This document shows, piece after piece, positions 46,357 to 55,526 of a DNA stretch of 64,000 nucleotides (within the stretch, counting starts at the first letter, position 1; each line of letters starts with the position of its first letter). The notes beneath the pieces were generated by a model, which ran no database searches, was not told the origin of the DNA, and saw nothing but the letters and a program-made list of their open reading frames with translations. Origin of the DNA: Gammaproteobacteria bacterium. Lineage in GTDB: Bacteria > Pseudomonadota > Gammaproteobacteria > Pseudomonadales > Porticoccaceae. The translations under genes and the position numbers were made by a program. Location of the stretch: assembly GCA_016191205.1 (NCBI GenBank), contig JACPPB010000074.1, positions 62,001 through 126,000 of the forward strand, written 5' to 3'.

Positions 46357-49254
46357 GTGCCGATCGGACTGCCCCTCTCGGCCGACCGCGCGGCACTGTT
46401 CGCGCGCCAGCTCGAACAGTTTTCCGATGCCGCGCCGGCGGCGGCACGCGAGCGCCTCGCCGCCCTGCGCGCCGACCCGGAGTTCGCGCGCGCGTTGCAG
46501 TGGGTCTGGTCGGGCAGCGAGTTCGCCGCCAACGTCTGCTGCCGGCAACCGGAGGCGTTCCTCGCGCTGGCGGAGCGGGGCGAACTCGCGGCGGCGTGGG
46601 AGGCGGACGCCATCGCCACCGAGCTCGCTGCCGCGCTCGCCGGCTGTCCCGACGCCGACGAACTCGGCCGTCGCCTGCGCCGCTTTCGCAATCTCGCCAT
46701 GCTGCGCATCGTCTGGGGCGATCTCACCCGCAGCACGGATCTTGAAAACACCATGGCCGCGCTCTCGGCGCTCGCGGAAGCCTGCATTCGCGGCGCGCTG
46801 ACCTTTCTCCACTCCGAGGCCTGCCGGCTCTGGGGCACACCCATCGGCGCCGATTCCGGACAGCCGCAGCAACTGCTGGTGCTTGCCATGGGCAAGCTGG
46901 GCGGCGGCGAGCTCAATCTCTCGTCCGACATCGATCTGATCTTCGCCTACCCGGAAGCGGGCGAAACCCTGCCCGTCACCGGAGGCGCGCACCGCGTGCT
47001 CGACAATCAGGAGTTTTTCCTGCGCCTCGGCCGCAAACTGATCCGCGCCCTGGATCAGCACACGGCGGAGGGTTTCGTGTTCCGAGTGGACATGCGGCTG
47101 CGCCCTTACGGCGACAGCGGCGCCCTGGTGGCGAGCTTCGATGCGCTCGCCGAGTACTACCAGACCCAGGGCCGCGACTGGGAGCGCTACGCCATGATCA
47201 AGGCGCGCACAGTGAGCGGCGACCCCGCGGCGGCGACGCGCCTGCTCGATCTGCTGCGGGCTTTCACCTATCGCAAATACATCGACTACTCGGCGATCCA
47301 GTCGCTGCGCGACATGAAGGCGCTGATCAATCGCGAAGTGGCGCGCCGCGACATGGCCGGCAATATCAAGCTCGGCGCCGGCGGCATCCGCGAGATCGAG
47401 TTCATCGCCCAGGCGTTTCAGTTGATCCGGGGCGGCCGCGACCGCCGCTTCCAGACCCAGCACCTGCGCACCGTGCTCGAACTGATCGACCGCGACGCGT
47501 TGCTCCCGGACCGCGCCGGCGCGCGCCTGTGGGACGCCTATGTGTTCCTGCGCAACACCGAGCACGCCCTCCAGGCCTGGCGGGATCAACAGACCCAGAC
47601 CCTGCCCGCGGACACCGCCGACCGCGAGCGCCTGGCGGCGCTGCTCGGTTATCCGGACTGGACCCGGTTCGCCGCCGCGCTGGACGCGGTGCGAACCGAA
47701 GTGCACACACTGTTCGATGCCGTGGTGGCGCCGGCGGCAACGGCCGGCGCCGGCGACGACCGCGCGCGTGGCCTGTGGTTACTGGCGGCGGGCGATGGTC
47801 CGCTGGCGGATGAGCTGGGCGCCCTCGGCTACGGCGCCGCGGCGGAACGGGCCGCCGAGGTCTTGCAAGAGTTGCACCGCTGTCGCGCGGTGCAGGCCAT
47901 GGCCGCGGACGCCCGCGGCCGTCTCGATCACCTGATGCCGCTGCTGATCGCCGAATGCGGCGCCGACGGCGCCGAAACCCTGCACCGGGTGAGCGCGGTG
48001 GTCGAGGCGGTGGCGCGGCGCAGCGTCTACCTCACGCTGTTGAGCGAAAATCCGGGCGCGCGGCGCCAACTGGTGCGGCTGTGCGCCGCGAGTCCCTGGG
48101 TTGCCGACGAGCTGGCGCACTACCCGGCCCTGCTGGATGAGTTGCTCGATCCCGCCACCCTCTACGCGCCGCCCGATCGGGCCGGGATCGCGACCGAGCT
48201 GAGTCGCCACCTCGAACGGGTACCGGGCGACGACCTGGAAATCCGCATGGAGGCGCTACGCTATTTCCGCCGCGCCCATGCGCTGCGCGTGGCCGCCGCC
48301 GAGATCACCGGCGCGCTGCCGCTCATGAAGGTGAGCGACTACCTGACCTGGCTTGCCGAAGCGATTCTGGAAGAGGTCGTCGCCTTCGCCCGCGCACAAC
48401 TGGTCGCGCGCCACGGCCACCCGGGCACCGCGACCGGTGCCGAACCCGGCTTCCTGGTGGTCGGCTACGGCAAGCTGGGCGGCATCGAACTGGCGCACGG
48501 CTCCGACCTGGATCTGGTGTTTCTCCACGATGCCGAGCCGACGCTCGCCACCAGTGGCGAACACCCGCTCAGCAACGAGCAGTTCTTCGCCCGCCTCGGC
48601 CAGCGCATCATCCACATCCTGAGCGCCCGCACCGCTTCCGGCGCCCTCTACGAGGTGGATATGCGGCTGCGCCCTTCGGGCAATTCCGGACTGCTGGTCA
48701 CCTCCTGCGCCGCCTTTGCACGCTATCAGGCCGAGAGCGCCTGGGTCTGGGAGCATCAGGCACTGGTGCGCGCGCGACCCGTCGCCGGCAGTGCGGCCCT
48801 GGCCGCGCGCTTTGCGGCGGTGCGGCGCGAAGTACTGTGCCGCGCACGCGACCGCAGCGAACTCGCCCGCGAAGTTTGCGCCATGCGCGCCAAAATGCGC
48901 GCCCATCTGGCATCGGAAGCAAGCGCAAAAAACCAGGGGCTGTTTGACCTGAAGCAGGATGCCGGCGGTATCGTGGATATCGAATTTATGGTTCAATTTG
49001 CGGTTCTGGCCGAGTCTCAGCACCACCCCGAGCTCGCCCGCTGGACCGACAACATCCGCATTCTCGACGCCATCGTGACCGCCGGCATCCTGCCAGCCGC
49101 CGATGCGGAAACCTTGCGGGAAGCCTACAAGGCGTATCGCAGCGCGGGGCATCGGCTGCAATTGCAGCGTCAGCCGGGGGTGGTTGCCGCGGCGGAGTTC
49201 GCCAGCCAGCGCGCGGCGGTCACCGCCATCCGGGAGCGCCTCCTGGGCGGGTAA
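46357..49254 (+). CDS. glnE: Bifunctional glutamine-synthetase adenylyltransferase/deadenylase
   Basis: Adjusts glutamine synthetase activity by adding or removing AMP. The 965 residues (E. coli 946) have two nucleotidyltransferase domains: LSSDIDLIFAYPEAGET in the N-terminal deadenylase part and AHGSDLDLVFLHDAEPT in the C-terminal adenylyltransferase. The start is GTG at 46357, three bases after the preceding stop. The glnE-ilvE-waaF order matches Pseudomonas. Confidence 0.96.
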   Translation: MPIGLPLSADRAALFARQLEQFSDAAPAAARERLAALRADPEFARALQWVWSGSEFAANVCCRQPEAFLALAERGELAAAWEADAIATELAAALAGCPDADELGRRLRRFRNLAMLRIVWGDLTRSTDLENTMAALSALAEACIRGALTFLHSEACRLWGTPIGADSGQPQQLLVLAMGKLGGGELNLSSDIDLIFAYPEAGETLPVTGGAHRVLDNQEFFLRLGRKLIRALDQHTAEGFVFRVDMRLRPYGDSGALVASFDALAEYYQTQGRDWERYAMIKARTVSGDPAAATRLLDLLRAFTYRKYIDYSAIQSLRDMKALINREVARRDMAGNIKLGAGGIREIEFIAQAFQLIRGGRDRRFQTQHLRTVLELIDRDALLPDRAGARLWDAYVFLRNTEHALQAWRDQQTQTLPADTADRERLAALLGYPDWTRFAAALDAVRTEVHTLFDAVVAPAATAGAGDDRARGLWLLAAGDGPLADELGALGYGAAAERAAEVLQELHRCRAVQAMAADARGRLDHLMPLLIAECGADGAETLHRVSAVVEAVARRSVYLTLLSENPGARRQLVRLCAASPWVADELAHYPALLDELLDPATLYAPPDRAGIATELSRHLERVPGDDLEIRMEALRYFRRAHALRVAAAEITGALPLMKVSDYLTWLAEAILEEVVAFARAQLVARHGHPGTATGAEPGFLVVGYGKLGGIELAHGSDLDLVFLHDAEPTLATSGEHPLSNEQFFARLGQRIIHILSARTASGALYEVDMRLRPSGNSGLLVTSCAAFARYQAESAWVWEHQALVRARPVAGSAALAARFAAVRREVLCRARDRSELAREVCAMRAKMRAHLASEASAKNQGLFDLKQDAGGIVDIEFMVQFAVLAESQHHPELARWTDNIRILDAIVTAGILPAADAETLREAYKAYRSAGHRLQLQRQPGVVAAAEFASQRAAVTAIRERLLGG

Positions 49255-49357
49255 CGGCGCAGTCCCTGAACAGTAACAGCTCCGGAAAAGTAACGGTTTC
49301 TGAACAACGGTTTCTACGACGGCATTTCAACGCCACAGCTTCGAGGAGAATATTCCG

Positions 49358-50287
49358 ATGTCTTTTGCAGACCGCGACGGGTTTATCTGGTTCGACGGCC
49401 AACTGGTACCCTGGCGCGAGGCACAGGTACACGTGCTGACCCACACGCTGCACTACGGCATGGGCGTGTTCGAAGGTGTGCGCGCCTATCACACCGACAG
49501 TCGCGGCACGGCAATTTTCCGCCTCGAGGATCACACCAACCGGCTGTTCAACTCCGCCAAGATCGTCGGCATGAACATGCCCTTCGACCGCAAGACCCTG
49601 AACGAGGCCCAGCGCCGGGTCGTGCGCGCGAACAATCTGCGCGAAGCCTACATCCGGCCGCTGGCGTTTCTCGGCTCCGAGGGCATGGGCTTGCGCGCCG
49701 ACGGCCTGCGCACCCACATCGCCATCGCCGCCTGGGAATGGCCCTCCTACATGAGTCCCGAGGCGCTGGAACAGGGCATCCGCATCCGCACCTCGTCCAT
49801 CACGCGCCACCACGTCAACATCACCATGTGTAAGGCGAAGGCGACCGGCAACTACACCAACTCGATGATGGCGCTGCGCGAGGCGCTGCAGGACGGCTAT
49901 GACGAAGCGCTGTTGCTCGACCCCGAAGGCTATGTCGCGGAAGGCAGCGGCGAGAATATTTTCGTCATCAATCGCGGCGTGCTCTACACCCCCGAACTGA
50001 CCTCGTGCCTCGACGGCATCACCCGCGACACGGTGATTCAACTGGCGCACGAATGCGGCTACGAAGTCCGCGAGAAACGCATCACCCGCGACGAAATCTA
50101 CATCGCGGATGAAGCCTTTTTCACCGGCACCGCCGCCGAAGTGCTGCCGATCCGCGAGCTCGACAACCGGGTGATCGGCGCCGGCGCCCGCGGGCCGATC
50201 ACCGCGCGCCTGCAACAGCTGTATTTCGATGCCGTGCGCGGACGTCTCGCCGCCCACCCGGAATGGCTGGCGCCGGTCGCCGATTGA
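49358..50287 (+). CDS. ilvE: Branched-chain amino acid aminotransferase
   Basis: PLP enzyme for the last step of Val, Leu and Ile synthesis. The 309-residue protein has the PLP lysine in MCKAKATGNYTNSMMALREA, GMGVFEGVRAYHT near the N-terminus and FFTGTAAEVLPIRELD. GAGGAG lies nine bases before the ATG. It lies between glnE and the LPS genes with no functional link to either other than conserved order. Confidence 0.96.
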   Translation: MSFADRDGFIWFDGQLVPWREAQVHVLTHTLHYGMGVFEGVRAYHTDSRGTAIFRLEDHTNRLFNSAKIVGMNMPFDRKTLNEAQRRVVRANNLREAYIRPLAFLGSEGMGLRADGLRTHIAIAAWEWPSYMSPEALEQGIRIRTSSITRHHVNITMCKAKATGNYTNSMMALREALQDGYDEALLLDPEGYVAEGSGENIFVINRGVLYTPELTSCLDGITRDTVIQLAHECGYEVREKRITRDEIYIADEAFFTGTAAEVLPIRELDNRVIGAGARGPITARLQQLYFDAVRGRLAAHPEWLAPVAD

Positions 50288-50309
50288 CTGCAACGCCAGG
50301 CCGGCGGCG

Positions 50310-51344
50310 ATGACCGGGCCCAGCATTCTGGTGATCGGCGCGGCCTGGGTCGGGGACATGGTGATGTCCCAGGCCCTGTTCATGGCGCTGCGCCGGCGCC
50401 AGCCGGGGTGCCGCATCACGGTGCTGGCGCCCGCCTGGAGCCGGCCGCTGCTGGCGCGCATGCCGGAGGTGGACGCCGCCATCGACCTGCCCTTCGCCCA
50501 CGGTGAACTGAATCTCGGCGGCCGCCTCGCGCTCGCGCGCGGACTCGAACCCAAGCGCTTCGACCAGGCCATCGTGCTGCCCAACTCCTTCAAGTCGGCG
50601 CTGATCCCCGCTTTTGCGGGCATTCCGCTGCGCACCGGCTGGCGCGGTGAGTGGCGCTTCTGGCTGCTCAACGACATCCGGCTGCTGGACCCGCGCAAAT
50701 ACCCGCGCATGGTCGAGCGTTGCGTCGCCCTCGCCTGTCCCGCTGGACGGCCGCTGCCGGATCCGCTGCCCCGGCCCCGGCTGCGCGCCGACCCGCAGCG
50801 GCTCGCGGCGCTGCGCGAACGGTTCGCGCTCGACCCCGCACGCCCGGTGCTGGCACTGTGCCCGGGCGCCGAATTCGGTCCCTCGAAGCGCTGGCCGGAG
50901 GCCCACTATGCGAGCCTCGCCAATACCTATGCCGAACGCGGCTGGCAACTCTGGCTGCTGGGTTCGCAGCGCGACCGGCCGGTGACGGACGCCATCATCG
51001 AACGCCTGCCCGCCACCCTGAAAACGCAGGCCCACAATCTGGCCGGCACCACCGAACTCGCCGACGCCCTCGACCTGCTGGCCGGCGCGGATCTGGTGGT
51101 GAGCAACGACTCGGGGCTGATGCACATCGCCGCCGCGCTCGACCGTCCGCTGATCGTGGTGTACGGCTCCAGCAGCCCGGGGTTCACGCCGCCGCTGTCG
51201 CCCCGCGCGCAGACGCTGTCGATCCCGGTGGACTGCGGCCCCTGCTTCCGGCGCGAGTGCCCCAAGGGTCATCTCAAATGTCTCAACGACCTCAGCCCCG
51301 CGCTGGTGCTCGCCGCCGCCGACCGGCTGCTCGCGGCGCACTGA
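50310..51344 (+). CDS. waaF: LPS heptosyltransferase II (WaaF)
   Basis: Adds the second heptose to the LPS inner core on the cytoplasmic face of the inner membrane. It is a GT9 family enzyme. From the ATG at 50310 the protein has 344 residues, with GAAWVGDMVMSQAL at the N-terminus, LCPGAEFGPSKRWPEAHYA, SNDSGLMHIAAALDRP and the C-terminal CFRRECPKGHLKCLNDLSP. It is the first gene of the LPS-core run, with waaG following 19 bases later. In Pseudomonas waaC stands between the two. Confidence 0.95.
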   Translation: MTGPSILVIGAAWVGDMVMSQALFMALRRRQPGCRITVLAPAWSRPLLARMPEVDAAIDLPFAHGELNLGGRLALARGLEPKRFDQAIVLPNSFKSALIPAFAGIPLRTGWRGEWRFWLLNDIRLLDPRKYPRMVERCVALACPAGRPLPDPLPRPRLRADPQRLAALRERFALDPARPVLALCPGAEFGPSKRWPEAHYASLANTYAERGWQLWLLGSQRDRPVTDAIIERLPATLKTQAHNLAGTTELADALDLLAGADLVVSNDSGLMHIAAALDRPLIVVYGSSSPGFTPPLSPRAQTLSIPVDCGPCFRRECPKGHLKCLNDLSPALVLAAADRLLAAH

Positions 51345-51363
51345 CGGCGCGCCGCCCCGGAAC

Positions 51364-52494
51364 ATGCAACTCGCCTTCTGTCTCTACAAATACTTCCCCT
51401 ACGGCGGCTTGCAGCGGGATTTTCTGCGCATTGCGCGCGCCTGCCAGGCCCGCGGCCATGATGTGCGGGTGTTCGTGCTGAGCTGGGACGGCGAGCCACC
51501 GGCGGATCTGGACGTGACACGGCTTCCCGATCGCGGCTTCACCAGCCCGGCGCGCTATCGCCACTTCAGCCGCGCGCTCGCCGCGCAGCTCGCACAGTGG
51601 CCGGCGGATGCGGTGGTCGGCTTCAACAAGATGCCGGGGCTCGATATCTATTACGCCGCCGATCCCTGCTACGCCCACAAGGCACATGCCCAAAGGAGCG
51701 CCCTGTACCGGCTGTCGCCGCGCTACCGGCACTTCGCCCGCTACGAGGCGGCGGTGTTTGACGCGGCCGCGCACACCGAGATTCTCATGATCGCGCCCGT
51801 GCAGGAATCGCTGTTCCGGCACCATTACGGTACCCCGCCCGAGCGTTTTCATTTGCTGCCGCCCGGTATCGACCCGAGCCGGCGCGCGCCGCCCGATGCC
51901 GCGCGCGTGCGCGCCGCGTTGCGCGCGGAATTCAGCCTCGGCGCGTCCCGACCGCTGCTGCTGATGGTCGGCTCGGGCTTCCGGACCAAGGGTCTCGACC
52001 GGGCGCTGCGCGGACTGGCGGCGCTGCCGGCGGAGCTTGCCGATGTGCAGTTGTTCGTGATCGGCCAGGACCATCCCGCGCCCTTTCAGCGCCTGGCACG
52101 GCGCCTCGGGGTGGCGGGGCGGGTGCGGTTCTTCGCGGGCCGCGACGACATTCCGCGCTTCCTGCAGGGCGCGGACCTGCTGGTCCACCCGGCCCACAGC
52201 GAAAACACCGGCACCGTGCTGCTGGAGGCGCTGGTGGCGGGATTGCCGGTCCTGACCACCGCCAACTGCGGTTACGCCCACTATGTGGCCGAGGCCGGCG
52301 CCGGCGCAGTGTTACCCGAGCCTTATGGGCAGGACGCGTTCGACCATGCGCTCGTCGCGCTGCTCACGGCCGACCGCGGCGCCTTGCGCGCGCGCGCCCT
52401 CGCCTGGGCCGCGAGCGCCGACATCCACGGCCTGCCCGAGCGCGCCGCCGCGCTGATCGAGCAGCTCGCCCCCGGCGCGCGGAGGCCAGCGTGA
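51364..52494 (+). CDS. waaG: LPS core glucosyltransferase WaaG
   Basis: GT4 family enzyme that adds the first hexose to heptose II. The 376-residue protein begins MQLAFCLYKYFPYGGLQRDF, the usual WaaG start. HTEILMIAPVQESLFRHHYG, PPGIDPSRR and HPAHSENTGTVLLEALVAGLP (the EX7E-type donor site) are present. Its TGA overlaps the GTG of waaP by 4 bases, so translation is coupled. Confidence 0.95.
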   Translation: MQLAFCLYKYFPYGGLQRDFLRIARACQARGHDVRVFVLSWDGEPPADLDVTRLPDRGFTSPARYRHFSRALAAQLAQWPADAVVGFNKMPGLDIYYAADPCYAHKAHAQRSALYRLSPRYRHFARYEAAVFDAAAHTEILMIAPVQESLFRHHYGTPPERFHLLPPGIDPSRRAPPDAARVRAALRAEFSLGASRPLLLMVGSGFRTKGLDRALRGLAALPAELADVQLFVIGQDHPAPFQRLARRLGVAGRVRFFAGRDDIPRFLQGADLLVHPAHSENTGTVLLEALVAGLPVLTTANCGYAHYVAEAGAGAVLPEPYGQDAFDHALVALLTADRGALRARALAWAASADIHGLPERAAALIEQLAPGARRPA

Positions 52495-53300
52495 AGCCCG
52501 TGGTCACCGGCGAGCTCGCGCGCGCCTGGGCCGGGTGCGATCCCTTTGTCGAGGTAACCAGACTCGAGGGTGAGATCTATCGCGCCCTCGAAGGCCGCCG
52601 CACCCTGCGCTTCGAACTCGCCGGGCGCGCCTACTTCGCCAAGATCCATCGCGGCATCGGCTGGCGCGAAGTCGCCAAGAACCTGTTGCGTCTGCGCCTG
52701 CCGGTGCTGGGTGCACAACGCGAATGGCGCGCCATTCACCGGCTTCAGGAGCTGGGCGTCGCCACCCTGACGCCGGTGGCGTTCGGGCAGCGCGGCCGCA
52801 ATCCGGCGCGGCGCCTGTCGTTTCTCGTCACCGAGGCGCTCGAACCCAGCGTCGATCTGGAGACCTTCTGCGCGCGCGGCGGGCTGGCTGCGCTGGGGCT
52901 TGCCGAGCGCCGCGCGCTGATCCGCAAGCTCGCCACCATCACCCGCACCCTGCACGAGAGCGGCGTCAATCACCGCGATTACTATCTGTGCCACTTTCTG
53001 CTCGATGCGTCACCCGCCGCGCAAAGCCGCCCGCCCGCCGCGCGGTCGCTCCATCTGATCGACCTGCACCGCATGCAGATCCGCCGCCGCACCCCTTGGC
53101 GCTGGCGCCGCAAGGATCTCGCCAGCCTGTGTTATTCCGCGCGCCAGGCGGGTGCGAGCGCGCGCGATGAACTGCTGTTTTTGCGCGTCTACGCGGATGC
53201 ACCGCTGCGCGATCTTCTGCGCCAAGGCCGGTGGCACGCCGTGGGCCGCCGGGCACGGGCGCTGCACCGCAAAGGGGTGCGCAAGGGTTACCATCCATGA
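52491..53300 (+). CDS. waaP: LPS core heptose(I) kinase WaaP (RfaP)
   Basis: Kinase that phosphorylates heptose I, important for outer-membrane integrity. The 269-residue protein has a P-loop-type LAGRAYFAKIHRGIGWREVAK, the catalytic loop GVNHRDYYLCHFLLD (His-Arg-Asp with the following Asp) and LIDLHRMQ as metal-binding equivalent. The start is GTG at 52491, overlapping waaG. The three kinase-like genes nearby suggest multiple phosphorylation steps. Confidence 0.94.
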   Translation: MKPVVTGELARAWAGCDPFVEVTRLEGEIYRALEGRRTLRFELAGRAYFAKIHRGIGWREVAKNLLRLRLPVLGAQREWRAIHRLQELGVATLTPVAFGQRGRNPARRLSFLVTEALEPSVDLETFCARGGLAALGLAERRALIRKLATITRTLHESGVNHRDYYLCHFLLDASPAAQSRPPAARSLHLIDLHRMQIRRRTPWRWRRKDLASLCYSARQAGASARDELLFLRVYADAPLRDLLRQGRWHAVGRRARALHRKGVRKGYHP

Positions 53301-53328
53301 CCGGATCCGCGCGCGGGGCACGCTGACC

Positions 53329-54102
53329 ATGGCGACGCTCATCATCGATCCGGCGGAGCGTGCCCTGCTTGCGCGCCACGGGCTCGACGGGTTCGAAGCG
53401 CTCTGGGAGGCCGGCGCGGTTGCCGTCGAAAGTCCCAACGTGGCCCGTGGCGGCACCAGTCAGGTCGGCGTGCTGGAACTCGGCGCGGGCGCGGACCAGC
53501 GCCGCTATTACCTGAAGCGTCAACGCAATTTCAATTGCCGCACGCCGCGTCACTGGCTGCGAGGCATTCCGCTGGCGGAGCGCGAATGGCTCGGCATCCA
53601 GGTCCTCGCGCGCATCGGGATCCCGACCCTGGATGCCCTGTGCTTCGGCCGCGACCGCCGCCCCGGCGACGACCGCGCCCTGCTGCTGACCCGCGCGCTC
53701 GACGACCATCTCGATCTGGAGACCTGGCTGGCGCATACGCCGGCGCGGGAGCCGCGCGAACGCTTCGCCGCCGCCGCGGGCGCGCTGCTCGGCCAGCTCC
53801 ACGCCGCCGGCTGGCGGCACGGGTGCCTGTATCCCAAGCATCTGTTCGTGGCCCGCGACGCTTTTCCGCGGGACGGCGCCGCCAGTCGCGATCCGGCGCC
53901 GCTGCGGCTGATCGATCTCGAAAAATGCAAGCGCACCTGGTCCCGCTGGGGCGGCCTGCGCGATCTCGACACCTTGTTTCGCCACTGCCCGGCACTCGAT
54001 CAGGGGCTGCGCGACACCCTGCTCGACGCCTACAGCGCAACGCGCGGCCTGGGCGAAGAGCGCGCGGCGCTGGCGCGGCGCATCGCCCGGAGCAAAGAGT
54101 GA
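53329..54102 (+). CDS. LPS kinase-like protein (InaA/PA5008-type)
   Basis: A 257-residue kinase-fold protein of the Kdo/WaaP superfamily, in the position of PA5008 in P. aeruginosa. The N-terminus MATLIIDPAERALLARHGL and kinase features RRYYLKRQRNFNCRTPRHW, the catalytic-loop segment WRHGCLYPKHLFV and LRLIDLEKCKR fit that family. The ATG at 53329 is 28 bases after waaP. Its end overlaps the GTG of the next gene. The substrate is presumably a second heptose position. Confidence 0.85.
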   Translation: MATLIIDPAERALLARHGLDGFEALWEAGAVAVESPNVARGGTSQVGVLELGAGADQRRYYLKRQRNFNCRTPRHWLRGIPLAEREWLGIQVLARIGIPTLDALCFGRDRRPGDDRALLLTRALDDHLDLETWLAHTPAREPRERFAAAAGALLGQLHAAGWRHGCLYPKHLFVARDAFPRDGAASRDPAPLRLIDLEKCKRTWSRWGGLRDLDTLFRHCPALDQGLRDTLLDAYSATRGLGEERAALARRIARSKE

Positions 54103-55523
54103 GCCCCTCGGTAACGCCCGCGGATATCACCATCGCCGCGTTGCGCGCGGCGAAAGTCGGCGCGCTCGGGCCGTTCCGGCTCGCGCTCGACAACGGGGAA
54201 TGCCTGGTCGGCGACGAAATCCACCGCCATCTCCCGGGTCGGCGCCTGGTGTTCGGCGCCGAGTGGGGCGCTGGTCGGGTGCTGGTGAAACTGTTCTTCC
54301 GCGCCCGGGACCACGCGCGCGAGCGTGCCGGTCTGGCGCGTCTGCACGCCGCCGGCATCCGGGCACCGGCGCTGCGCGAGCTGCCAGCGGTCGCCGGAGC
54401 CTGGCTGCTGGCCACCGAGTTCCTGCCCGGAGCGCAAAGTCTGGCGGAGCGCATCCGCGGCAGCAGCGCGCCGGCAGCGGACGCCGATATCGCCGCGACG
54501 CTCGCACTGCTGGGCGCGCTGCACCGCGCGCGCCTGATCCAGGCCGATCCACACCTCGACAACTTCCTGTTTTCAGGCGGCGCGCCCCATGTCATCGACG
54601 GGGCGGGCATCCATCCGGCCACAAACGAAAATGTGCGCCGCGCCAATCTGGCGCTGTTTCTGGCCCAGTTCGACCCGACCTGGGATCAACGCCTGCTCGC
54701 CCTGCTGCCAGCGTACGGCACACCGCCACCCGATCCGGCGGCGCTCGCCCGGGAAGTGCTGCGGGCGCGGCAGCGGCGGCTGCGCGACTACCGCGCCAAA
54801 TGCCTGCGCACCTGCGGCGAATTCGTCATCGCGCGGGACTGGGACCGCTTTGTCGCGCGCCGCCGCGACGCTGCCGATCCGCGCCTCGCCGAACTGCTGG
54901 CCGCGCCCGCAACCGGGATCGCCGCCGGCCACTGGCTCAAGGATGGCAACACCGCGTCGGTGGTGCGGATCAGCGACGCGGGGTCGGACCTGGTGGTGAA
55001 ACGCTACAATATCAAGCACTGGCGCCACGGCCTCGGGCGCGCGCCGCGGCGCTCGCGGGCCTCGGTCGCATGGCGGAACGCGAACCTGCTCGCGCTGCTG
55101 GGAGTAGCCGCACCACAACCGCTGGCAGTGCTGGAGCAGCGCTTCGGGCCGCTCCGCAGGACCGCCTACCTGATCAGTGCCTACAGCCCGGGAGTGCCCT
55201 TGCAGGACTGGTTGCGGCACCAAGGAGAAGCGGTGGTTCCGGACTGGCTCGACCGCGCGCTGCTGGATATCTTCGCGGCCCTGGCCGCCGCCCGCATCAG
55301 CCACGGCGATCTCAAGGCGAGTAATTTCCTGGTGGAAGATACCGACCAGCGCTTGCTGCTGATCGACCTGGATGCGCTGCGCCTGCACCGCTGCGGCTGG
55401 CGTTTCCGCCGCGCCCAGCGCCGCGATCTGGCGCGCTTTCTCGCCAATTGGGACGGCGCGATCCGGCGTCACTTCGAAAACCTGCTGGCGCCGTTGCGCG
55501 TCGGCGCCGGACCGGAGCACTGA
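54099..55523 (+). CDS. Two-domain LPS kinase-like protein (PA5006-type)
   Basis: A 474-residue protein with two kinase-like domains. The first (about 1-210) has QADPHLDNFLF with IDGAGI in place of DFG. The second (about 240-474) has the more canonical ISHGDLKASNFLVED and LLLIDLDAL. PA5006 of P. aeruginosa, at the same locus, is similar in length. The start is GTG at 54099 in a 4-base overlap with the gene before. It is expected to phosphorylate the LPS core, but no target is known. Confidence 0.85.
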   Translation: MSPSVTPADITIAALRAAKVGALGPFRLALDNGECLVGDEIHRHLPGRRLVFGAEWGAGRVLVKLFFRARDHARERAGLARLHAAGIRAPALRELPAVAGAWLLATEFLPGAQSLAERIRGSSAPAADADIAATLALLGALHRARLIQADPHLDNFLFSGGAPHVIDGAGIHPATNENVRRANLALFLAQFDPTWDQRLLALLPAYGTPPPDPAALAREVLRARQRRLRDYRAKCLRTCGEFVIARDWDRFVARRRDAADPRLAELLAAPATGIAAGHWLKDGNTASVVRISDAGSDLVVKRYNIKHWRHGLGRAPRRSRASVAWRNANLLALLGVAAPQPLAVLEQRFGPLRRTAYLISAYSPGVPLQDWLRHQGEAVVPDWLDRALLDIFAALAAARISHGDLKASNFLVEDTDQRLLLIDLDALRLHRCGWRFRRAQRRDLARFLANWDGAIRRHFENLLAPLRVGAGPEH

Positions 55524-55526
55524 AAC

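Noticed and set aside
44542..47706. 1054-codon open frame on the minus strand
   Set aside because: Antisense to the ATPase and glnE genes. It has shadow-frame composition without motifs.
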